Source: a bacterium
GTDB lineage: Bacteria > Desulfobacterota > DSWW01
Reading direction: 5' to 3'
NCBI GenBank assembly: GCA_030609865.1
Contig: JAUWSZ010000080.1
Span: forward strand, 1 to 7,900
Length of the DNA: 7,900 bases
The notes under the pieces were generated by a model that saw nothing but the letters and a program-made list of their open reading frames with translations, did not search any database and was not told where the DNA came from. Each line of letters starts with the position of its first letter. The stretch's first letter is position 1. A program made the translations under genes and the position numbers. Of this stretch, positions 1 through 5,065 are shown piece after piece.

Positions 1-97
1 CGATAAAAGTACGCACACGGGCACGAGACGGAAGCGGCTGTGTAAGCGGGGGACAGGGCGGGGAGCTAATACCTAATACCTAAACCCAAATTTGTGC
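1..97. other. Short non-coding stretch downstream of lnt
   Basis: This stretch follows the lnt stop codon on the minus strand, at the window edge. I see no convincing coding sequence and no hairpin followed by a T-run that would serve as an lnt terminator. Transcription of lnt may end outside the window. The only recognisable structure is the short heptamer repeat at 66-86. Confidence 0.5.
66..86 (+). repeat. Heptamer tandem repeat (CTAATAC CTAATAC CTAAACC)
   Basis: Two perfect head-to-tail copies of CTAATAC are followed by a degenerate third unit, CTAAACC, with no spacer. The array starts 12 bp past the lnt stop codon. The unit resembles (as CTRRYMC) the heptamers at 1749-1776 read on the opposite strand. 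It probably belongs to an intergenic short tandem repeat family rather than being a gene signal. It is visible in the sequence, but its function is unknown. Confidence 0.6.
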
Positions 98-1690
98 TCA
101 GGGAGCTTCTCTGCCCCTTGCCCGCTGTACCAGGCGACCCAAGGCCAGGAGACCCAAAAAGACCAGGCAGGAGACGGGAAGCCAGTCACCCCATTTGCCA
201 TAGAAAGAGGATCCCTCCATTAGGTCGATGCGGCATACTCGGACCGCCTGTTCGAAAACGGCCGTTCGCTGGAGAATATGACCGACCGGATCCACAAAGG
301 CACTGATTCCCGTGTTGGCCACCCGCACGAGCCAGGTCCGATTCTCCACGGCACGGAAGGCGGAGAGCATGAGGTGCTGCTCCGGACAACTCGTGTCACC
401 GAACCAGGCATCGTTCGTGATGTTCACGAGGAATTCCGCACCCTTGTCCATGAATTCCCTCGAAATGGGCGCGAGAATCGCTTCGAAACAAATCAGGACA
501 CCAAAACAGGAATCCTCCCAGCACAGGGGCTCGATCTTCTCCCCGGGCCGGAAATCGCCGACACCTTTTACCAACCCCTTGAGTTGGGGGATCCAATTGG
601 AGAAGGGCATGTACTCGCCGAACGCAAGCAGTTGCACCTTGTCATACCGGCCGGCGAGCCTCCCGTCCGGCCCGAGCAGGTACGCCCGGTTGCGTGGGCT
701 GCCCTGCTCGACCGCCCAGGAACCGAACAGCAACGGGCGGTCGAGGGAGCGGACGAACTTCCTCAGAAAACCGCTGGACGAGTAGGCTCCGGCCTCGGGG
801 CGGTAGGCGAAATGTACGGCCGACTCCGGCCAGAGGAGCAACTCCGCTCCCCGGTGGACTGCCTGATCCGAAAGGCGTCGGTAGCGACGCCAGATATCCT
901 CCTGCAGGATGCGCGAGCGCCTTTCCTCGATGAGGACGTTGGCCTGTACGAGTCCCACATCCAGGTCTGGAGCCGCTTCCTGCTGCTGTTCCACAGCAGC
1001 GATCCTCCAGAAACCGTAGAACAGGGTGGCGGCAACCAGGGCTGTGGCCGTCGTGAATGAAAACCATGGAAAGGCCCTCTTTCGGCGAAAGAAGCGCAGG
1101 AGTTCCCACAGGCCCACATTGACGGCGACGATCAGGGCGGTGACCCCGTACACCCCGGCGAGGTCGGCGATCTGGATGACCGGCACCACGCGGTAAAGTC
1201 CTGCTCCCAGATGCCACGGAAAGACGAAGGGGAAAGCGAATTCCATGGCCGTGTAACAGGCGGGAAGGAGGAGGATGTTCGGAAGGGATCGCCCCTTTCG
1301 GAGGAAAAGGAAGAGGGTTGCCATCAAACCGAAGGCGAGTCCCGAATAGATCGCGAACAGGATCCAGACGAGGATGCTCAGCCAAATGTCGAGGTTGCTG
1401 TACCTTTGAACCGTTCCGACGACCCAGTAGAAGCAGACCAGATGCATCATCGTGCCACACAACCATCCCGTGAGGAAACCGCGTCGCAGCCGAAGGACTT
1501 CCAACGCCTCGAGCAGGGGGAGCAAGAGCACCCAGCAGAGGAAGTGGAGATTGGGCCTTGGGGACGCGAGTCCATAGAGGACGGCCGAAAAGGTGCAGAG
1601 GAGCACGATTCGAAGGGTGATCGAGGGCTCTGCGAGGGAAGACGTGTCACGCTGTGCTTTCATGGTGTCTCGCTTCTTGTTCAGCTTCAC
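98..1690 (-). CDS. lnt: Apolipoprotein N-acyltransferase Lnt
   Basis: Lnt is an inner-membrane enzyme that transfers an acyl chain from a phospholipid to the amino group of the N-terminal cysteine of apolipoproteins, the last step of lipoprotein maturation. The 530-residue length is normal for the family. The N-terminal ~235 residues contain several hydrophobic segments (about 27-60, 72-92, 103-130, 137-157, 172-200, 209-228). A nitrilase-type (carbon-nitrogen hydrolase) domain follows at ~243-490, then one C-terminal membrane segment (~503-520). The expected catalytic triad is visible: Glu289 in LLWPES, Lys351 in YDKVQLLAFGEYMP and Cys401 in ICFEAI. NITNDAWFG (423-431) and VANTGISA (457-464) are also family hallmarks. 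The start used is GTG at 1690, because AAGGA lies 5 nt upstream (complement of 1696-1700). ATG at 1663 is the alternative and may be preferred if transcription starts as close as the -10 box at 1700-1705 implies. The gene diverges from the glycosyltransferase gene. Confidence 0.96.
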   Translation of the reverse strand: MKLNKKRDTMKAQRDTSSLAEPSITLRIVLLCTFSAVLYGLASPRPNLHFLCWVLLLPLLEALEVLRLRRGFLTGWLCGTMMHLVCFYWVVGTVQRYSNLDIWLSILVWILFAIYSGLAFGLMATLFLFLRKGRSLPNILLLPACYTAMEFAFPFVFPWHLGAGLYRVVPVIQIADLAGVYGVTALIVAVNVGLWELLRFFRRKRAFPWFSFTTATALVAATLFYGFWRIAAVEQQQEAAPDLDVGLVQANVLIEERRSRILQEDIWRRYRRLSDQAVHRGAELLLWPESAVHFAYRPEAGAYSSSGFLRKFVRSLDRPLLFGSWAVEQGSPRNRAYLLGPDGRLAGRYDKVQLLAFGEYMPFSNWIPQLKGLVKGVGDFRPGEKIEPLCWEDSCFGVLICFEAILAPISREFMDKGAEFLVNITNDAWFGDTSCPEQHLMLSAFRAVENRTWLVRVANTGISAFVDPVGHILQRTAVFEQAVRVCRIDLMEGSSFYGKWGDWLPVSCLVFLGLLALGRLVQRARGREAP

Positions 1691-1699
1691 CCAAGTCCT

Positions 1700-1727
1700 T
1701 TTATCGGACCGTGGGAAGCGAAGTCAA
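1700..1727 (-). promoter_or_regulatory. Candidate sigma70 promoter for lnt
   Basis: On the minus strand, TTGACT (complement of 1722-1727) is separated by 16 nt from GATAAA (complement of 1700-1705). These match 5/6 and 4/6 of the sigma70 consensus. The predicted transcription start falls within a few nt of GTG 1690, so the message would be nearly leaderless for that codon or would have a ~27-nt leader for ATG 1663. The -10 box abuts the AAGGA ribosome-binding sequence, so the two readings partly compete. Confidence 0.4.
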
Positions 1728-1748
1728 CCAGGCCAACCTCTCAGAAAA

Positions 1749-1776
1749 GGGGTCAGGGGCCAGGGGCCAGGTGTCG
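1749..1776 (-). repeat. Heptamer tandem repeat (GGGGTCA / GGGGCCA x2 / GGTGTCG)
   Basis: Four contiguous 7-nt units stand here on the plus strand: GGGGTCA, GGGGCCA, GGGGCCA, GGTGTCG. Read on the minus strand they are close to CTGRCCC-type heptamers, the same general shape as the CTAATAC units at 66-86. The array lies ~22 bp upstream of the predicted lnt -35 box. Likely an intergenic short tandem repeat; a role in lnt expression is not shown. Confidence 0.55.
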
Positions 1777-1900
1777 GGCCTATTGCCCAGCCCATCGGGC
1801 ACGGGCACGTCGGGCGCTCGCTGCTCAACCGGGGAGAGACAGATCCCGGGCAAATCCCACTGGAACATTCGTACGCGGGAGGTGCGGAGGGAGGTATCTG

Positions 1901-2075
1901 AGGCGATCTCCCTGTCGTGTTTCGATTTACGCAGGGTGACTGGTGGAGGCTTCCCGAGTCCCCCGGGCGCACCGCAGGACTCGCGCGAAGCGTCCGGGTC
2001 CCGTGGTGTGGGACGAGGGACTACGTAGCCGGAACATGGAACCCAAGTGAATCGAAACACGACAGGGGATCGCCT
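1901..2075. repeat. Long inverted repeat: 29-bp stem enclosing 116 nt (candidate structured RNA or MITE-like element)
   Basis: Positions 1901-1908 pair with 2068-2075 (8 bp), T1909 is bulged, and 1910-1930 pair with 2047-2067 (21 bp). In all, 28 pairs are Watson-Crick and one (T1928-G2049) is a G-U pair if the plus strand is transcribed. After a small internal loop, GGGT 1934-1937 can pair with ACCC 2041-2044. The interior has further possible hairpins: CGAGTCC 1955-1961 with GGACTCG 1977-1983, CGC/GAA/GCG at 1984-1992, TCCGG 1993-1997 with CCGGA 2029-2033, enclosing GTCCC 1998-2002 with GGGAC 2010-2014. There is no T-run after the stem, so it is not an intrinsic terminator. It could be a non-coding RNA, an RNase III substrate, or a small element with 29-bp terminal inverted repeats. 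I see no clear target-site duplication. Its presence is certain; its function is unknown. Confidence 0.8.
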
Positions 2076-2083
2076 ACTCGAAG

Positions 2084-2110
2084 TTGACATGGATTCTTCC
2101 TTCCTGTTAC
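2084..2110 (+). promoter_or_regulatory. Candidate promoter for glycosyltransferase-hisS-ftsB
   Basis: A perfect TTGACA (2084-2089) lies 9 bp beyond the long inverted repeat. The best -10 candidate is weak: TGTTAC at 2105-2110 (3/6 match, 15-nt spacing). Transcription from here would give a ~90-nt leader containing the palindromes at 2113-2164. The -35 match is good, but the -10 is poor enough that an activator or another sigma factor may be involved. Confidence 0.35.
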
Positions 2111-2112
2111 GG

Positions 2113-2164
2113 TTTCCCCGGGGAAAGAAGCCCGCGGGCTAAGTTTCCGCCAGCCCGAACGGGC
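2113..2164. repeat. Cluster of perfect GC-centred palindromes upstream of the glycosyltransferase gene
   Basis: Three inverted repeats occur in 52 bp. TTTCCCCGGGGAAA (2113-2126) and AGCCCGCGGGCT (2129-2140) are perfect palindromes 2 bp apart. GCCCG-AA-CGGGC (2153-2164) follows. They lie between the TTGACA element and the gene, in the predicted 5' leader. Loopless palindromes suit dimeric protein binding to DNA better than RNA hairpins. No known riboswitch class was recognised. Confidence 0.55.
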
Positions 2165-2205
2165 CGTTCCGACTCTGTTTTCCATCGACACGAGACGCTC
2201 TTTCG

Positions 2206-3012
2206 ATGAAGAAGATCTCCGCGGTACTCTTGATGAAGAACGAAGAAAAAAACATCGATCGATGCCTTCGGGCACTGCATTGGGTCGATGAGATCGTGGC
2301 CGTGGACACGGGGTCCACGGATCAAACGCTTCCTCTCGTGAGAAAGTATACAGAGACGATCGAAACGGGGGACATGGGCAGGGGCTTTGCATACAACCGA
2401 AATCTGGGAAACGGACGGGCTCGGAACCGATGGGTCCTGAAAGTCGACCCGGATGAAGTGATCTCCGAGGCCCTGGCACAAGAGATCCAGGAGGTTCTGT
2501 CCCGGGAAAACGGCGTGGATGGGTACTATGCTGCTACGAGGTCTTACTTTCGGGGCAAATGGATCAGGGGGTGCGGGTGGTATCCCATGTATCAGGTCCG
2601 GGTGTTTGACAAGACCCGAGCCCGATGGGAACTCCTGGTGCATGAAAGGCTGATCCTGGAGGGGAAGACGGAAACTTTGCGCAACGACATCCTCCACTAC
2701 AGTTACGACGACATTGAGCACTATTTCCGGAAGTTTAACCTGTACACTTCCATGGATGCACGGCGACTGTGGGAGGAGGGGAAGCTGGTTCGGCTGCGGA
2801 ACATGCCGAGCATGTTCCTGTTGCGGCCCGCCGGCTATTTCGTGAAGAGCTATCTCTTCCAGAAGGGATGGCGGGACGGCTTCTACGGGTTCGCCGTCAG
2901 CCTGTACTCGTCCCTCTATGTTTTGGTCAAGTACATGAAGTTGTACGAAATGCAGAGGGATACGCTTGCAAAGGCACCGGAACGAATCGTCGGGGATGCA
3001 CCGGATGCGTGA
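2206..3012 (+). CDS. Glycosyltransferase family 2, WaaE/KdtX-like
   Basis: Probable cytoplasmic-face GT-A glycosyltransferase that adds a sugar from a nucleotide donor to lipopolysaccharide core or another glycolipid. The family assignment rests on KNEEKNI (11-17), VDTGSTDQT (33-41, nucleotide-binding loop), the DxD-like DPDE (81-84), CGWYPMYQVRVF (123-134) and VHERL (145-149). The WYP..RVF..VHE pattern and the C-terminal G-x-x-DG segment near 221-226 recall the WaaE/KdtX group of core beta-1,4-glucosyltransferases. Donor and acceptor cannot be read from sequence. The 268 residues are full length for that group. There is no signal peptide; hydrophobic stretches at ~203-216 and ~226-243 may be membrane-associating. 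ATG 2206 is the only good start but has only a poor ribosome binding site (GAGACG-like). It heads a close-packed block, with hisS starting 16 nt after its stop. Confidence 0.9.
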   Translation: MKKISAVLLMKNEEKNIDRCLRALHWVDEIVAVDTGSTDQTLPLVRKYTETIETGDMGRGFAYNRNLGNGRARNRWVLKVDPDEVISEALAQEIQEVLSRENGVDGYYAATRSYFRGKWIRGCGWYPMYQVRVFDKTRARWELLVHERLILEGKTETLRNDILHYSYDDIEHYFRKFNLYTSMDARRLWEEGKLVRLRNMPSMFLLRPAGYFVKSYLFQKGWRDGFYGFAVSLYSSLYVLVKYMKLYEMQRDTLAKAPERIVGDAPDA

Positions 3013-3028
3013 TTGGGGATAGAAAGAG

Positions 3029-4363
3029 ATGCAAGGATCACCGCCACGTGGAATGCGGGATTTCTACCCGGACCAGATGCGGACAAGGAACTGGCTCTTC
3101 TCGGGTTGGCGCGAAAGCGCGACACGTCACGGCTTCGAGGAATACAACAGTTCGGTGGTCGAGCGGGAAGAGCTCTTTGTCCTGAAATCGGGCGAGGAGA
3201 TCGTAAGCCAGCTCTTCAACTTCACGGACAAGGGAGGCCGTCGGATGGCCTTGCGCCCGGAGATGACCCCCACGTTTGCACGGATGATCGCCGCAAAAGG
3301 AGGCGCCCTGGCCAAGCCGTTGAAATGGTTCTCGATCGCTCAGTGTTTTCGGTATGAGCGCATGTCGAAGGGAAGAAAGAGAGAGCACTACCAGTGGAAC
3401 CTCGACGTCGTCGGCGTTCCCGAGGTAACGGCGGAAGCGGAACTCTTGGCGGTCGCCCTGGATGGGTTGGAAGGGTTGGGGCTCTCAGCGAAGGACGTGA
3501 TGGTTCGAATCAGCCATCGTGGATTGATGGGGGCCGTGCTGGAGGGGTTGGACATACCGGAAGAGAGTCGGACCGGGGTGTTTGGCATCATCGACAAACG
3601 TGGAAAGGAATCGGAGGAGACCCTCTGGAAGCTCATGGAGGCACAGGGGGTGCCGGAAGCTACCATCCGAGTCCTCTTCGCGATACTCGACGAGAAGACG
3701 TTCGACCCTTTCTACGAATTGCTCGAAGAGAAGGGGCTGTCCACTGCGTCCGTGGAGGACCTGCGGACGCTGTTCGGCTACCTGGAGGCCTATGGGATTC
3801 GGGACTACTGCGAATTTTCCCCTTCCATCGTTCGGGGCTTGCCCTACTACACCGGAATCGTGTTCGAGTGCTTCGACCGGGAAGCGAAGTTTCGAGCCGT
3901 CTTCGGAGGAGGCCGTTACGACAACCTCCTGGAGCTCTTCGGGGCCGGTCCGCTTCCGTCGGCAGGGCTCGGGTTCGGCGATGTGGTGATTCAAGAGATC
4001 CTTCGGGAAAAGGGACTGCTGCCCGGGCTTTCCCGGAGGATCGACTTCTTTCTGATTCCCTTTTCGCAGGAGGAAAGGGCGCAGGCATTTCGCACCGTTC
4101 AGCATTTGCGCAAGGAAGGCTTCTACTCAGACCTGGTGTTGAACGCCAAGAAGCTGAAGGCCGCCCTGCGCGAGGGAGCCCGGCTGCGAGCGAAGCGGGT
4201 CGTTCTGCTGCTTCCCGAGGAGTTGGAGCAAGGTCTTCTCGTACTGCGGAACCTCGAATCGGGGCAGGAGGAGAGGATTCCTGAGGAGAGGTTCCTGGCA
4301 GACCCAGGGCGTTTCCTGCAAGACGATTCGAACGGTCCGTCCCGACCGGTCAAACAGGATTGA
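3029..4363 (+). CDS. hisS: Histidyl-tRNA synthetase (plant-organelle-like subtype)
   Basis: Class II aminoacyl-tRNA synthetase that charges tRNA-His with histidine in the cytoplasm. The 444 residues begin with PRGMRDFYP (6-14), equivalent to the usual RGTRDF start, which supports ATG 3029. Visible motifs are LRPEMT (75-80), motif 2 FRYER (107-111) followed by KREHYQWNLDVVGV (117-130), HisA motif RGLPYYTGIVFE (269-280), GGGRYD (293-298) and the motif 3 region GLGFGDVV (313-320). An anticodon-binding domain occupies ~337-427. The HisA motif and the C-terminal domain argue against the HisZ regulatory paralogue, which lacks the latter. HYQWN..D in motif 2 and Asp318 where most bacterial enzymes have Glu-Arg in motif 3 mark the subtype also known from plant organelles (family knowledge recalled, not searched). 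The ribosome binding site is weak (GGGGAT 3015-3020). It is probably cotranscribed with the glycosyltransferase and ftsB genes. Confidence 0.95.
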   Translation: MQGSPPRGMRDFYPDQMRTRNWLFSGWRESATRHGFEEYNSSVVEREELFVLKSGEEIVSQLFNFTDKGGRRMALRPEMTPTFARMIAAKGGALAKPLKWFSIAQCFRYERMSKGRKREHYQWNLDVVGVPEVTAEAELLAVALDGLEGLGLSAKDVMVRISHRGLMGAVLEGLDIPEESRTGVFGIIDKRGKESEETLWKLMEAQGVPEATIRVLFAILDEKTFDPFYELLEEKGLSTASVEDLRTLFGYLEAYGIRDYCEFSPSIVRGLPYYTGIVFECFDREAKFRAVFGGGRYDNLLELFGAGPLPSAGLGFGDVVIQEILREKGLLPGLSRRIDFFLIPFSQEERAQAFRTVQHLRKEGFYSDLVLNAKKLKAALREGARLRAKRVVLLLPEELEQGLLVLRNLESGQEERIPEERFLADPGRFLQDDSNGPSRPVKQD

Positions 4364-4385
4364 GGGGGGAAGCGTTTTGACGGGA

Positions 4386-4403
4386 CCACGGGATTACCCG
4401 TGG
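4386..4403 (+). promoter_or_regulatory. 7-bp stem tetraloop hairpin before ftsB
   Basis: CCACGGG-ATTA-CCCGTGG is a perfect 7-bp inverted repeat with a 4-nt loop. It lies 22 nt after the hisS stop, and its 3' arm contains the upstream GTG start candidate of the next gene (4400-4402). No T-run follows, so it is not an intrinsic terminator. It could protect or separate the hisS and ftsB parts of the message, or damp initiation at the GTG. Confidence 0.45.
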
Positions 4404-4408
4404 GGCTC

Positions 4409-4864
4409 ATGCCGGAGGACGCAGAAAGGGCTTGCCACTTGAGAGGGATGCTGCGCGAGGGGCTCCAAACCCGCATCCAGGAGATGACAAGGGCCTTGAG
4501 AAAGGTTGTCGGGAGAGCGCCCAGAGGCGAGTATGTCCTCTGGAGTCTGTTCCTGGGGCTGTCCCTCATCTTCTTGTGGAGCGCCTTTTCCGGGCCTCAA
4601 GGGGCCATCGAGTTCCTGAAACTCAGGGGGTCCCTGAAGCAGCTGGAGGCAGAGAACAGGGTTTTGTTACTCCAGAACCAGGCCTTGGAGAAAGAGGTTT
4701 ACCTGTTACGTAACAGCCCTGCCTACATGGAGAAGGTCGCAAGAGAGGAGTATGGCTACACCTACGAGGGAGAGAAGGTCTACACCTTTTCTGACGCCGA
4801 CCCGGGTGCGGGCGAGAAGGCCACAGAAGAGGAAATCGGTGAGAAAAGCCCCACCCCTCCCTGA
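4409..4864 (+). CDS. ftsB: Septum formation initiator, FtsB/DivIC family
   Basis: Small bitopic membrane protein of the divisome; family members form the FtsQ-FtsL-FtsB subcomplex that licenses septal peptidoglycan synthesis. Numbering from ATG 4409, one membrane segment lies at ~42-58 (VLWSLFLGLSLIFLW). A coiled coil follows at ~65-102, with repeated Leu/Glu/Asn such as LKQLEAENRVLLLQNQALEK. Then comes the conserved REEYGYTYEGEKVYTF block (112-127) and an acidic tail ending PTPP. The N-terminus before the membrane segment (~40 residues, Arg-rich) is longer than in typical FtsB, so the start is uncertain. GTG 4400, ATG 4409, ATG 4448 and ATG 4484 are all in frame and none has a well-spaced ribosome binding site. 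GTG 4400 lies inside a hairpin. FtsL or a DivIC-type name is possible; the symbol is moderately sure. It is the last gene of the hisS block. Confidence 0.85.
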   Translation: MPEDAERACHLRGMLREGLQTRIQEMTRALRKVVGRAPRGEYVLWSLFLGLSLIFLWSAFSGPQGAIEFLKLRGSLKQLEAENRVLLLQNQALEKEVYLLRNSPAYMEKVAREEYGYTYEGEKVYTFSDADPGAGEKATEEEIGEKSPTPP

Positions 4865-4901
4865 GCCGGGCAGGGTTTCCCGGGGAGAAGAAAATCTCCA
4901 C

Positions 4902-4930
4902 TTGATTTTTTTCTCTCAACTCACTATAAA
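4902..4930 (+). promoter_or_regulatory. Sigma70-like promoter of the rimP-nusA-infB operon
   Basis: TTGATT (4902-4907) and TATAAA (4925-4930) match 4/6 and 5/6 of consensus with an ideal 17-nt spacer, in a locally AT-rich stretch that stands out from the GC-rich surroundings. The predicted transcription start is at ~4936-4939. The leader to rimP ATG 5066 would be ~130 nt and would first cross the terminator at 4956-4981. Confidence 0.7.
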
Positions 4931-4955
4931 ATAAGATGAATACTTTCGCCTCTGG

Positions 4956-4981
4956 AAAAGTGGGCACCGCCCGCTTTTTTT
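4956..4981 (+). terminator. Intrinsic (rho-independent) terminator or attenuator in the rimP leader
   Basis: GTGGGC (4960-4965), loop ACC and GCCCGC (4969-4974) form a 6-bp stem (one G-U pair) followed directly by seven T residues (4975-4981). AAAA at 4956-4959 could extend the stem with the first Ts. It lies 92 bp after the ftsB stop, so it can end the hisS-ftsB message. It also lies downstream of the promoter at 4902-4930, so it must be read through to express rimP from that promoter. Confidence 0.75.
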
Positions 4982-5041
4982 GTATGAGGCCAGTGCTGTG
5001 TGTTGGCGGCAGAAGGGGTGCCCGGGGTCCCTTGCGTGATC

Positions 5042-5055
5042 TCGCCTCGAGGCGA
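5042..5055. promoter_or_regulatory. 14-bp perfect palindrome overlapping the rimP translation-initiation region
   Basis: TCGCCTCGAGGCGA is self-complementary and ends 10 nt before rimP ATG 5066. The only ribosome-binding-like sequence, GAGG (5049-5052), lies inside it and is distant from the ATG (13 nt). As RNA it would make a 5-bp stem with a UCGA loop that hides part of GAGG. As DNA it could be a dimer site. The role is inferred. Confidence 0.45.
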
Positions 5056-5065
5056 ACGGACAAGC

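Larger units (their letters stand above)
1691..2205. other. 515-bp divergent intergenic region
   Basis: This is the only long non-coding gap in the window, between divergent lnt and the glycosyltransferase gene. Open frames crossing it translate to Pro/Gly/Ser/Arg-rich sequence without recognisable motifs, so I treat it as non-coding. In order it holds the likely lnt promoter (1700-1727, minus), a heptamer repeat (1749-1776), a GC-rich segment with short GCCC/GGGC inverted repeats (~1784-1801), a long inverted repeat (1901-2075), a TTGACA element (2084) and a palindrome cluster (2113-2164). I recognise no tRNA, 5S, 4.5S/SRP, 6S or RNase P signature. Confidence 0.6.

Noticed and set aside
66..87. 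Telomere-like repeat (CTAATAC, CTAAACC)
   Set aside because: Only two and a half units, inside an otherwise ordinary bacterial chromosome segment; better explained as an intergenic heptamer repeat.
642..1466. 274-codon minus-strand frame and other frames overlapping lnt
   Set aside because: Pro/Arg/Gly-rich out-of-frame translation of lnt with no motif; lnt itself has all catalytic residues.
1931..2046. 116-nt interior of the inverted repeat as 5S rRNA flanked by a processing stem
   Set aside because: The size and flanking stem fit, but 5S core sequences such as CCGAACTCAG-like segments are absent.
1654..2090. 124-codon (plus) and 129-codon (minus) frames in the intergenic region
   Set aside because: Low-complexity translations with no recognised motif. 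They run through the inverted repeat and promoter signals, with no convincing ribosome binding site.
1823..2090. Integron attC or plasmid oriT-like site
   Set aside because: GCTCAAC at 1823-1829 fits the RYYYAAC core, but no paired GTTRRRY box lies in the right place, and no integrase, relaxase or cassette gene is present.
3029..4363. HisZ (ATP phosphoribosyltransferase regulatory subunit)
   Set aside because: The protein retains the HisA motif RGLPYYTG and a C-terminal anticodon-binding domain, and no histidine biosynthesis gene is adjacent.
4884..4912. Second intrinsic terminator after ftsB (GGAGA/TCTCC plus T-run)
   Set aside because: The 5-bp stem at 4884-4899 is separated from the T-run by 6 nt and is weak. 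The T-run is better explained as promoter spacer. The 4956-4981 hairpin is much stronger.
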